7,826 nt of DNA from Pseudonocardia sp. (GCA_030453005.1 JAKDLE010000112.1:1-7826), one strand, 5' to 3'; shown: positions 1 to 5,964, counted from the first letter of the stretch. Translations and numbers: made by a program. The notes: generated by a model not told the origin, from the sequence alone.

Positions 1-58
1 CCCGGTGCGGCGGGCCGTGCACCAGCACCACGCGAACCCCGGGCAGGTCGTCGCTCAT
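1..58 (-). CDS. N-terminal fragment of an unidentified gene (possible alpha/beta hydrolase)
   Basis: Only the first 19 codons are in the window; the gene continues beyond the left edge. The ATG at 58 is preceded by a G-rich stretch (GGGGGG at 62-67, 3 nt from the start), a so-so ribosome binding site. The reading begins MSDDLPGVRVVLVHGPPHR. A hydrophobic beta strand ending in VLVHG is what is usually seen at the first strand and oxyanion loop of alpha/beta hydrolases, but 19 residues cannot establish the family. It lies 84 bp downstream of the response regulator stop on the same strand, so it could be read through from the two-component operon or have its own promoter. Confidence 0.4.
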   Translation of the reverse strand, partial: MSDDLPGVRVVLVHGPPHR

Positions 59-142
59 CCGCCCCCCACTCGACCCTCGATCGTCGATCTTCGCAGAGCG
101 GCACGACGGCGCGTGCTCCGGTTCACCCGTAGGGACGCCGCG
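59..142. other. Intergenic region between the response regulator and the left-edge gene
   Basis: 84 bp. It holds a weak hairpin (GCACG, 6-nt loop, CGTGC at 101-116; 5-bp stem, no U-run), a short odd palindrome GATCGTCGATC at 79-89, and the G-rich ribosome binding site of the left-edge gene. Nothing here is a convincing promoter or terminator. Confidence 0.3.
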
Positions 143-796
143 TCAGTCGTCGGCCAGGCCCCGCTCGATGGCGTAGCGGACGAGCTGCACGCGGTTGTGC
201 AGCTGCAGCTTGCGCAGGGTGTTCTGGACGTGGCTCTCGACCGTGCGGTGCGACACGACCAGCCGCTCGCCGATCTGCCGCGCGGTGAGGCCCTTGGCCA
301 CGAGCCGCAGCACCTCGGTCTCGCGCTCGGTGAGCACCGGCCGCTCCTCGTCCGCAGGCTCCCCGGCCAGGCGCCGGAACTCCCCCAGCACGAGCCCGGC
401 CAGCCCGGGCGTGAACACCGGGTGCCCCTCGGCGGTGCGGCGCACCGCGGCCAGCAGCTCGTCGACACCTGCGGACTTCACCAGGTAGCCGGTGGCGCCC
501 GCCTTCACGGCGTCGAGGACGTCAGCGTGCTCGCCGCTGGCCGAGAGCACCAGCACCCGCGTGTCGGGCAACGCCGCGAGGATGCCCTCGATGGCGTGCA
601 CGCCGGTGCTCGCCCCGAGGTTGAGGTCCATCAGCACCACGCGGGGCCGCACGGCGCGTGCGATCCGCACGGCCGCGTCGGCGTCGGGGGCGGTGGCGAC
701 CACACGCAGCCCGCGTTCGGTGAGGTCGCGCGCCACGCCCTCGCGCCACATCGGGTGGTCGTCCACCACCATCACGGTGATCTCGTCGTCGCTCAT
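143..796 (-). CDS. NarL/LuxR-family response regulator (MacR-like)
   Basis: DNA-binding response regulator of 217 residues, the usual length for the NarL/FixJ class. The receiver domain (about 5-120) has the acidic pair D12-D13, phospho-acceptor D57 (in VVLMDLNL), the switch residue S85 and K107 in GYLVKS. A short linker leads to a LuxR-type helix-turn-helix at about 152-215 (LTERETEVLRLVAKGLTARQIGERL, then SHRTVESHV). All phosphorylation residues are present, so it should be a normal phosphorylation-controlled cytoplasmic transcription factor. The ATG overlaps the kinase stop in an ATGA, which means translational coupling, so the kinase encoded just upstream is its expected partner. Pairing with a kinase that resembles the actinobacterial MacS family suggests a MacR-type regulator; its targets cannot be read from the window. 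Confidence 0.93.
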   Translation of the reverse strand: MSDDEITVMVVDDHPMWREGVARDLTERGLRVVATAPDADAAVRIARAVRPRVVLMDLNLGASTGVHAIEGILAALPDTRVLVLSASGEHADVLDAVKAGATGYLVKSAGVDELLAAVRRTAEGHPVFTPGLAGLVLGEFRRLAGEPADEERPVLTERETEVLRLVAKGLTARQIGERLVVSHRTVESHVQNTLRKLQLHNRVQLVRYAIERGLADD

Positions 797-1923
797 GCGC
801 TCTCCCGGGGGACGCGGACGGTCCAGTCCGTGCCGCGGTCCGGCCCGGTGTCGAGCGTGATCGTGCCACCCAGATCCTCGACGCGGCCACGCATCGAGCG
901 CGCCACCCCGAGCCGGCCCTGGCCCTGAGCCGCGGCGAGCCGACCCACCGGGATCCCCGGACCCTCGTCGCGCACGCTGACCTCCACCTCGCCTCCGAGG
1001 TCCTCGACCAGCACCCACGCGGGCGCCTCCTCCCCGACGTGCCGCGCCACGTTCGCCAGCGCCGCGCCGACCACCGCCACCAGCTCGTCGACGACCTGCG
1101 CGGGCAGCCACACCGCGTGCGCGGGCGTCGAGATCGAGACCGGCCCCGAGCCGAGCATGCGCAGCGCGGCGGCCAGGTCGCGGCGGCCGTGGGCGTCGAC
1201 GGGCGCCGAACCCGTCGTGAGCAGCGCGCGCAGCGCGATCTCCTGCTCCCCCGCGAGCGAGGCCAGCTCGCCCGCCTCGCCGCCCACCTCCCCGCCGCGG
1301 CGGCGGACGAACCCGAGTACCTGCAGCACCCCGTCGTGGACGGCGCGGGCGAGCCGTTCGCGCTCGGCCATCGCGGCCTGCGACGCGACCGCGTCGCGCA
1401 GCCGCCGCGCCTGGCGCCGCAGCACGGTGGAGGCGAACCCGATGCTCAGCGCGACCAGCACGATGAGCTGGATGTCGTAGAGCTCGTCGACCGGCCGCGC
1501 CGACACCGCGACCAGGACCGCCGCGAGCACCGCGGCCGCCCCCAGCCCGCCCCGGACGCCGAAGGCCAGCGCGCAGGCGAGCACGGCGCCGGGCGTCCAG
1601 ATCGAGCCCAGGACGGGCGCGTCCGCGGCGATCTGGGCCGAGGTCTGCACGAGGGGCGTGGTCGCCATGACGGCCGAGGTGACGGCCAGATCGACGAGCG
1701 CGACGCCGCCCCGCCGGTCGCGCGGGCCCGGGAACAGGTAGGCGTACCCGCTGAGCGCGGTCCACAGCACCATGCCGACCTGCACCGCGACCGCCCCCAC
1801 GGGTGAGGCGTAGGCGTCGAGGCCGCTGAGTACGACGGCCACGGCGCTGAACAGCGCCAGTACCCGGTAGACCAGCAGCCCGCGCCACAGGGGCTCCAGC
1901 GGGCGCAGCTCGTCCGACGTCAC
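793..1923 (-). CDS. Membrane sensor histidine kinase, MacS-like (HisKA_3 type)
   Basis: Sensor kinase that should autophosphorylate and pass phosphate to the regulator encoded next. I chose GTG 1923 (376 aa) because AGGA lies 7 nt upstream; an in-frame GTG at 1956 would add 11 residues but has no spaced ribosome binding site. The N-terminal half, about residues 12-168, has five or six hydrophobic segments and almost no extracellular loop, so it probably senses something in the membrane. The cytoplasmic part has the H-box ERLARAVHDGVLQVL with H196 as phospho-acceptor, an N-box (ALANVARH, N291) and a G-box (DEGPGIP, from D319), then GQGRLGVARSM, as in short NarL-type partner kinases. The layout resembles the actinobacterial MacS family (five-helix sensor domain). 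The gene overlaps the regulator by 4 bp and follows the methyltransferase by 43 bp, so all three may be co-transcribed. Confidence 0.9.
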   Translation of the reverse strand: MTSDELRPLEPLWRGLLVYRVLALFSAVAVVLSGLDAYASPVGAVAVQVGMVLWTALSGYAYLFPGPRDRRGGVALVDLAVTSAVMATTPLVQTSAQIAADAPVLGSIWTPGAVLACALAFGVRGGLGAAAVLAAVLVAVSARPVDELYDIQLIVLVALSIGFASTVLRRQARRLRDAVASQAAMAERERLARAVHDGVLQVLGFVRRRGGEVGGEAGELASLAGEQEIALRALLTTGSAPVDAHGRRDLAAALRMLGSGPVSISTPAHAVWLPAQVVDELVAVVGAALANVARHVGEEAPAWVLVEDLGGEVEVSVRDEGPGIPVGRLAAAQGQGRLGVARSMRGRVEDLGGTITLDTGPDRGTDWTVRVPRESA

Positions 1924-1958
1924 GGAGACATCCTGGCCTGATCCGCGTCGGGCCACCT

Positions 1959-1972
1959 CGGTAGGACTACCG
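1959..1972. promoter_or_regulatory. Inverted repeat at the methyltransferase/kinase junction, possible operator
   Basis: CGGTAG-GA-CTACCG is a perfect 6-bp inverted repeat with a 2-bp centre. It covers the TAG stop of the methyltransferase (1967-1969) and lies 35 bp before the chosen kinase start. The form (two half-sites, 2-bp spacer) is that of a dimeric regulator site. As RNA, it could only form a weak hairpin with a 4-nt loop. A role in controlling the kinase-regulator pair is inference. Confidence 0.3.
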
Positions 1973-2938
1973 GGTCTTCGTCCCCGTCACGAGCGCGTTG
2001 TAGAACCACGCGCGCGGCACGACGCGGCTGAGCACGTACCGGTCCAGCCAGGACAGCCGCTGCCAGCCGCGGAAGGCGAACATCGCCCAGCGCATGCCGA
2101 GCCTGCCCGGCGGCACCGCGGCCTCGAACGTGCGCACCGGCCAGCCCAGCATCGCGGCCGTGAGCTCCTCGGTGACCACCCGCGCCCCCAGCGCCCCGGC
2201 CCGCCGGGCGGTGTCCTCCAGCTCGGCGGGGTCGAACACGTGGATGTCGACGACCGCCTCCAGCGCCGCCGCCCGCGAGGACTCGTCGAGCTCGGCCTGC
2301 GGCCGCCGCCACCCGCGCAGCGCGGGCAGCCTCGTGAGCGCCGTGGTGGCCTTCCAGGTGAGCGCGCCGAGGCGGCGGGCGTAGGCGTCGCCGATCCGCG
2401 TCGGCTCCCCGGCGAACACGAACCGCCCGCCCGGCCGCAGGACGCGGAGCACCTCGCGCAGCGCCAGCTCCACGTCCGGGATGTGGTGCAGCACCGCGTG
2501 CCCGACGACGAGGTCGAACGTCTCGTCGTCGTAGGGGAGGCGCTCGGCGTCGGCGACGCGGCCGTCGACCGTGCCTTCGCCCAGACCCAGCGCCACGGCG
2601 TTGCGCAGGGCCGCGGCGACCATCCCGGGCGACAGGTCGGTCACCGATCCGGACGACGCGACCCCCGCCTGCATCAGGTTGAGCAGGAAGAACCCGGTGC
2701 CCGACCCGAGCTCCAGCGCGCGCCCGTAGGGCCACCCGGTCTCGCCCGCCACCAGGCGGAACCGGTCGGCGGCGTAGGTGATGCAGCGCTCGTCGTACGA
2801 GATCGACCACTTGTCGTCGTAGGAGCCCGCCTCCCAGTCGTGGTAGAGCACGTTCGCGAGCTTGCGGTCGTGGCGCGCGGCCTCGACCTGCTCAGCCGTG
2901 GCGTGCGGGTGAGGGGCCGGGTCCGCGGACGTACTCAT
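1967..2938 (-). CDS. Class I SAM-dependent methyltransferase (Rv3038c-like)
   Basis: Cytoplasmic methyltransferase of 323 residues. The Rossmann core spans roughly residues 70-180. Motif I is ALELGSGTGFF (74-84), the acidic residue after strand 2 is D101 in VTDLSPGM, the next motif is VADAERLPYDDETFDLVVGHAVLHH cut across 128-152, and LRPGGRFVF (167-175) marks the later strand. The N-terminal segment (HDRKLANVLYHDWEAGSYDD) and the C-terminal 140 residues, rich in Trp and Arg, lie outside the core and probably shape the acceptor site. The acceptor is unknown. From memory, size and position next to an EchA17-like hydratase match M. tuberculosis Rv3038c, which lies beside methylglucose lipopolysaccharide genes; that link is only contextual. 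The ATG at 2938 has no Shine-Dalgarno but a TATGCT box 8 nt upstream, suggesting a leaderless mRNA. Confidence 0.9.
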   Translation of the reverse strand: MSTSADPAPHPHATAEQVEAARHDRKLANVLYHDWEAGSYDDKWSISYDERCITYAADRFRLVAGETGWPYGRALELGSGTGFFLLNLMQAGVASSGSVTDLSPGMVAAALRNAVALGLGEGTVDGRVADAERLPYDDETFDLVVGHAVLHHIPDVELALREVLRVLRPGGRFVFAGEPTRIGDAYARRLGALTWKATTALTRLPALRGWRRPQAELDESSRAAALEAVVDIHVFDPAELEDTARRAGALGARVVTEELTAAMLGWPVRTFEAAVPPGRLGMRWAMFAFRGWQRLSWLDRYVLSRVVPRAWFYNALVTGTKTR

Positions 2939-2946
2939 GGGTAGGG

Positions 2947-2952
2947 AGCATA
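2947..2952 (-). promoter_or_regulatory. Putative -10 box of a leaderless methyltransferase promoter
   Basis: On the minus strand TATGCT fits the actinobacterial -10 consensus TANNNT and is followed by 8 nt and then the ATG at 2938. Transcription would start at or next to the ATG, which explains the missing Shine-Dalgarno. No convincing -35 hexamer is seen at 17-19 nt spacing (AATCGC at 17 nt). Confidence 0.5.
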
Positions 2953-2980
2953 GGCCCGTGCACGAATGAGCGATTTATCC

Positions 2981-2992
2981 GTCAATCTTGAC
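2981..2992. promoter_or_regulatory. Inverted repeat upstream of fic, possible operator
   Basis: GTCAA-TC-TTGAC is a perfect 5-bp inverted repeat with a 2-bp centre. Its right half supplies the first bases of the candidate -35 hexamer TTGACG (2988-2993). A protein bound here would block that promoter. It sits in a stretch (2961-3010) of about 38% GC, far below the rest of the window. Confidence 0.4.
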
Positions 2993-3014
2993 GAATCAAT
3001 CGTAAATCTAGACG
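2988..3014 (+). promoter_or_regulatory. Candidate fic promoter
   Basis: TTGACG (2988-2993) is a near-consensus -35 hexamer. TAGACG (3009-3014), with a 15-nt spacer, or GACGAT (3011-3016), with a 17-nt spacer, could serve as -10. Either places the transcription start close to GTG 3023, so the transcript could be leaderless. The spacer of the first choice is short and neither -10 is ideal. Confidence 0.35.
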
Positions 3015-3022
3015 ATGGAGGG

Positions 3023-4192
3023 GTGCTGTTCAACTCACCGGACCTCACCGACGACGAGCTACGGGTCCTCGGCGACCTCGACCACTTCCGCATACGGCTG
3101 CGGCACGTCCTGCACGAGCCCCGACGCTGGAAGGGCGTCCTCCGGCGCAACCTCAAGGCCCGCGCGATCCAGGGCTCGAACAGCATCGAGGGCTACGACG
3201 TCAGCCTGGACGACGCCCTCGCCCTCCTCGACGGCGACGAACCCATGGACGCCGACCGGAGGACCTCGCTGGAGATCGTCGGGTATCGCAACGCGATGAC
3301 CTACATCCAGCAGCTGGCGGACGACCCGCACGCACTGCTCGACGCCTCGCTGTTGCGCAGTCTGCACTTCATGATGCTCGGCCACGACCTCCGCAACAGT
3401 CCGGGCCAGTACCGCCGCGGTCCGACCTACGTTCGCGACGACGACCGCGCCGTCACCGTCTACGAGGGGCCGGACGCAGATCTCGTGCCCGGTCTCATGT
3501 CCGAGCTGACTTGTTCCCTCACCGAGCCCGATGACGCACCGGTCTTCGTCCGGGCCGCGATGGCGCACCTGAACCTCGTGATGATCCATCCGTTCCGCGA
3601 CGGGAACGGCCGGATGGCCCGGGCATTGCAGACCCTGGTGCTCGCGCGGGAACGGGTGCTCGCGCCGGAGTTCAGCAGCATCGAGGAGTGGCTCGGTCGC
3701 AACACCAACCGCTACTACGACGTCCTGGCCGACGTCGGGGCCGGAGCCTGGCACCCGGAGCGTGACACGCGCGAGTGGTTGCGGTTCACACTCGTCGCTC
3801 ACCACGTTCAGGCCCAGACGGTGCTGCGCCGGGTGGAGGAGGCTTCCCGCCTGTGGCAGGAACTCAGCGAGATCGCCGAGTCGCGCAGGCTGCCCGAGCG
3901 CACTCTGACCGCCCTGTTCGACGCCGCGTCCGGGTTGCGGGTGCGACGCTCCGGCTACCAACGCGATGCAGAGGTGGAGCCGGGGACCGCTGCTCGCGAC
4001 CTGCGGATGATGGTGGCCGCAGGCCTCCTGAGCCCGTCGGGCGAGACACGCGCCCGCCGCTACAGCGCCACGCCCGGGCTGAAGGCGGTCCGTGACCGGG
4101 TGGCGGCCGGGCGCCCTACCATCGTCGACCCCTTCGGACACCCACCCGATCGGAGAACCGCTGCACGCAACGTCACCACGGCCTCCGAGTGA
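3023..4192 (+). CDS. Fic-family protein (probable AMP-transferase) with N-terminal inhibitory motif and C-terminal winged helix
   Basis: Fic enzymes usually transfer AMP from ATP to a hydroxyl side chain of a target protein. Counting from GTG 3023 (389 aa), the inhibitory motif S52-N-S-I-E56-G57 matches (S/T)xxxE(G/N), where the Glu arm blocks productive ATP binding. The catalytic motif H189-PFRDGNGRMAR-200 is complete (HxFx(D/E)GNGRxxR). The flap is near YRRGPTYVRDD (130-140). About 285-350 looks like a winged helix-turn-helix (TAARDLRMMVAAGLL, then RRYSAT). The longest frame starts at ATG 2966 (408 aa), but those 19 extra codons have GC at about 8 of 19 third positions and rare codons (TTA, CTA, GTA), and remembered homologues start near MLF/MIF-PxL; neither start has a well-spaced Shine-Dalgarno. 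The target is unknown and no antitoxin gene is adjacent. It is a lone plus-strand gene of lower GC among minus-strand genes, suggesting acquisition. It ends 9 bp from the convergent hydratase. Confidence 0.9.
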   Translation: MLFNSPDLTDDELRVLGDLDHFRIRLRHVLHEPRRWKGVLRRNLKARAIQGSNSIEGYDVSLDDALALLDGDEPMDADRRTSLEIVGYRNAMTYIQQLADDPHALLDASLLRSLHFMMLGHDLRNSPGQYRRGPTYVRDDDRAVTVYEGPDADLVPGLMSELTCSLTEPDDAPVFVRAAMAHLNLVMIHPFRDGNGRMARALQTLVLARERVLAPEFSSIEEWLGRNTNRYYDVLADVGAGAWHPERDTREWLRFTLVAHHVQAQTVLRRVEEASRLWQELSEIAESRRLPERTLTALFDAASGLRVRRSGYQRDAEVEPGTAARDLRMMVAAGLLSPSGETRARRYSATPGLKAVRDRVAAGRPTIVDPFGHPPDRRTAARNVTTASE

Positions 4193-4201
4193 GCGCCGCC
4201 G

Positions 4202-4981
4202 TCACCGGCCGGTGAACGTGGCCTTGCCCGGGCCGTGCTCGACGAACGAGTCCATGCCCACCTTGCGGTCGTCGGTGGCGAACAGCGCCGCGAACACCTC
4301 GGCCTCCAGGTCCAGACCGGTGCGCAGGTCCACGTCGAGCCCGCCGTCGATGGCCTTCTTCGCCGCCGCCAGCGCCACGGCGGGCCCGCCCACGAACTTC
4401 TCGGCCCACCGACGAGCCGCGGCGTAGACGTCGTCGGCGGGCACGACCTCGTCGACCAGCCCGATGGCCAGCGCCTCGTCCGCCTTGACCATGCGGCCGG
4501 TGAAGATGATGTCCTTGGCCCTCGGGGCGCCGATGAGCCGCGCCATCCGCTGGGTGCCCCCGCCGCCCGGGATGATGCCGAGCAGGATCTCCGGCTGACC
4601 GAGCTTGGCGTTGTCGCCGCAGATCCGGCGGTCGCAGCCCAGCGCCACCTCCATGCCGCCGCCCAGCGCGTATCCGGTGATCGCCGCGACCGTCGGCTTC
4701 GGGATCTCCGAGAGCGCACCGAAGCAGGCCGACAGCCGCCGCGCGACCGGCGCCATGTCGGCGTAGGTCATGCCGGCCATCTCCTTGACGTCGGCGCCTG
4801 CCGCGAAGACCTTCTCCCCGCCGTAGACGATCACCGATGCGACGTCGGCGCGACGCGCGGCCTCCTCGGCGCAGGCCTTGAGGTCCTCCTGCACCTGCCT
4901 GCTGAACGCGTTCATCGGCGGCCGGTCCAGCCGGATCGTCCCGACTCCGCCGTCGACCTCGAGTGACACGTACTCGCCCAC
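4202..4981 (-). CDS. Enoyl-CoA hydratase/isomerase family protein (EchA17-like)
   Basis: Crotonase-fold enzyme of 259 residues, the usual length, expected to hydrate trans-2-enoyl-CoA in cytoplasmic fatty acid beta-oxidation. GTG 4981 is chosen because AGGAGG (4990-4995) lies 8 nt upstream; an in-frame start at 5020 would add 13 unlike residues and place the ribosome binding site inside the gene. Both catalytic glutamates expected for a true hydratase are present: E111 in ALGGGMEVALGCD and E131 in GQPEILLGIIPGGGGTQR. The oxyanion-hole segments FAAGADVKEM (59-68) and GYALGGG (103-109) are intact. The text IPKPTVAAITGYALG and the end of the gene resemble M. tuberculosis EchA17 (Rv3039c), from memory, so the exact acyl-CoA substrate is open. 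The start lies inside the overrunning frame of the ABC ATPase gene; the 3' end faces fic. Confidence 0.92.
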   Translation of the reverse strand: MGEYVSLEVDGGVGTIRLDRPPMNAFSRQVQEDLKACAEEAARRADVASVIVYGGEKVFAAGADVKEMAGMTYADMAPVARRLSACFGALSEIPKPTVAAITGYALGGGMEVALGCDRRICGDNAKLGQPEILLGIIPGGGGTQRMARLIGAPRAKDIIFTGRMVKADEALAIGLVDEVVPADDVYAAARRWAEKFVGGPAVALAAAKKAIDGGLDVDLRTGLDLEAEVFAALFATDDRKVGMDSFVEHGPGKATFTGR

Positions 4982-5952
4982 GCCGCGTTCCTCCTGAAGA
5001 CCTCGACCCGACGCCACCACCGACGCCCCGGGGGGACCCTACCGGCGCCTTGCTCTGCACACCGATACGCAACACAGGCGACGCGCGCATCGTCCCCCCC
5101 GTCGCGCGCGGGATGCGCGCTCACCCCGGGGCGGAGCCGGCAGCGCAGCCAGGCCGAGTAGCGGCCGCGGCGGCGCGCCACCGCCAGCGGCACGTCGAAG
5201 GTGGCGGTGAGGTTCTCGTCGGTGAGCACGTCGTCGAGCAGGCCCGCGGCGACGACGCCGCCGTCGCGCAGCAGCAGCCCGTGGGTGTAGCCGACGGGGA
5301 TCTCCTCGACGTGGTGGGTGACCAGCACCGAGGCGGGTGCGTCGGGGTCGGCGGCGAGTCGGGCGAGCCTGCCGACGAGATCCTCGCGGCCGCCCAGGTC
5401 GAGGCCCGCGGCCGGCTCGTCGAGCAGCAGCAGCTCGGGGTCGGTCATCAGGGCGCGGGCGATCAACGTGCGCTTGCGCTCGCCCTCGGACAGCGTGCCG
5501 AAGGTGCGCGTCGCCAGTACCCGCACGCCGAGGGCGTCGAGCAGCGAGTCGGCACGGTCGGTGTCGGCGCCCTCGTACTCCTCACGCCAGCGGCCGAGCA
5601 CGCCGTAGCCCGCACTGACGACGACGTCGCGCACCATCTCCTCGTTCGGGACGCGCAGGCCCAGCGCTGCGGAGGTCAGCCCGATGCGGGTGCGCAGCTC
5701 GAACAGGTTCACCCGCCCGATCCGCTCCCCCAGTACGTGCACCGCCCCCGTGGTCGGGTGCAGCTCGGCCGCGGCCAGCCGCATCAGGGTGGTCTTGCCC
5801 GCGCCGTTGGGGCCCAGCACCACCCAGCGCTCGTCGAGCTCGACCCGCCAGTCGACGTCGTGCAGGAGCGTGGCGGGGCCACGGCGCACCGACACACCGT
5901 CCATGCGGATGACGAGGTCGGTCAGGTCGGGGGCGGGAAGAGGTGCAGCCAC
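4912..5952 (-). CDS. Stand-alone ABC transporter ATP-binding protein (Rv3041c-like), frame overruns its expected end
   Basis: ATPase subunit of an ABC system; no permease gene is present, so the partner is unknown. From GTG 5952 (GAGG 9 nt upstream) the frame gives 346 residues. Walker A is GPNGAGKTT (47-55), the signature TLSEGERKR (153-161), Walker B plus catalytic Glu LLLLDEP (174-180, E179), the D-loop AGLDL (182-186) and the switch histidine H213 in VTHH. No clear Q-loop Gln is seen near LTSAALG (92-98), possibly a family trait. Family-like sequence ends near RRGRYSAWLR (261-270). The last 70 or so residues are Arg/Trp/Cys-rich with poor third-position GC and overlap the hydratase by 70 bp. 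Removing one base in the CCCCGGGG run would put TGA 5121-5123 in frame and give about 276 residues, near the family size I recall. So the natural end is probably about 5121. Confidence 0.85.
   Translation of the reverse strand: MAAPLPAPDLTDLVIRMDGVSVRRGPATLLHDVDWRVELDERWVVLGPNGAGKTTLMRLAAAELHPTTGAVHVLGERIGRVNLFELRTRIGLTSAALGLRVPNEEMVRDVVVSAGYGVLGRWREEYEGADTDRADSLLDALGVRVLATRTFGTLSEGERKRTLIARALMTDPELLLLDEPAAGLDLGGREDLVGRLARLAADPDAPASVLVTHHVEEIPVGYTHGLLLRDGGVVAAGLLDDVLTDENLTATFDVPLAVARRRGRYSAWLRCRLRPGVSAHPARDGGDDARVACVAYRCAEQGAGRVPPGRRWWRRVEVFRRNAAWASTCHSRSTAESGRSGWTGRR
4990..4995 (-). promoter_or_regulatory. Strong Shine-Dalgarno that fixes the hydratase start
   Basis: AGGAGG on the minus strand, 8 nt before GTG 4981. 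It is the best ribosome binding site in the window and decides between starts 4981 and 5020 for the enoyl-CoA hydratase. Confidence 0.85.
5036..5041 (-). promoter_or_regulatory. Possible -10 box for the hydratase gene
   Basis: TAGGGT on the minus strand fits TANNNT and would start a transcript about 48 nt before the hydratase GTG. The -35 position (CGGTGT or TCGGTG at 17-18 nt spacing) is poor, so this is tentative. If real, the hydratase is transcribed separately from the ABC gene. Confidence 0.25.
5104..5120 (-). terminator. GC-rich hairpin at the expected end of the ABC ATPase gene
   Basis: GCGCGC, a 5-nt loop and GCGCGC form a strong 6-bp stem. No U-run follows (a G-run does), which is common for actinobacterial hairpins but weakens the call. 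It starts immediately after an out-of-frame TGA (5121-5123) near where the ABC protein family normally ends. Confidence 0.35.
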
Positions 5953-5958
5953 GCCCTC

Positions 5959-5964
5959 TATCCT
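5959..5964 (+). promoter_or_regulatory. Putative -10 box of a leaderless glgX promoter
   Basis: TATCCT fits TANNNT and lies 8 nt before GTG 5973, the same gap as for the methyltransferase. glgX has no Shine-Dalgarno, so a leaderless mRNA is likely. The box lies in the 20-bp gap to the divergent ABC gene, so any -35 element falls inside the ABC coding sequence. No consensus -35 is seen. Confidence 0.45.

Larger units (their letters stand above)
2981..3015. repeat. Imperfect direct repeat with 21-bp period upstream of fic
   Basis: GTCAATCTTGACGA (2981-2994) recurs as GTAAATCTAGACGA (3002-3015), identical at 12 of 14 positions. The copies are 21 bp apart, two helical turns, so both present the same DNA face. 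The first copy covers the candidate -35 and the second the candidate -10 of the fic promoter. If the region were translated it would give a repeated VNLDE/VNLDD, but base composition argues against translation. Confidence 0.45.

Noticed and set aside
101..116. Hairpin after the response regulator as a terminator
   Set aside because: The stem is only 5 bp and no U-run follows; such stems are frequent by chance at this GC.
5..928. Long plus-strand open frame opposite the regulator and kinase
   Set aside because: It is His/Arg/Gly/Pro-rich with no domain, and is a shadow of two well-supported minus-strand genes in GC-rich DNA.
2975..2977. TTA codon at codon 4 of the long fic frame, suggesting bldA-type control
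   Set aside because: It falls in the stretch that is more likely untranslated promoter DNA if fic starts at GTG 3023.
4202..4215. Perfect 14-bp palindrome TCACCGGCCGGTGA between fic and the hydratase as a bidirectional terminator
   Set aside because: It has no loop or U-run and consists of the hydratase codons for TGR plus stop, so the coding sequence explains it.
4982..5020. Upstream in-frame start for the hydratase, adding 13 residues
   Set aside because: The AGGAGG at 4990-4995 is correctly spaced for GTG 4981, and the added residues do not look like the family N-terminus.
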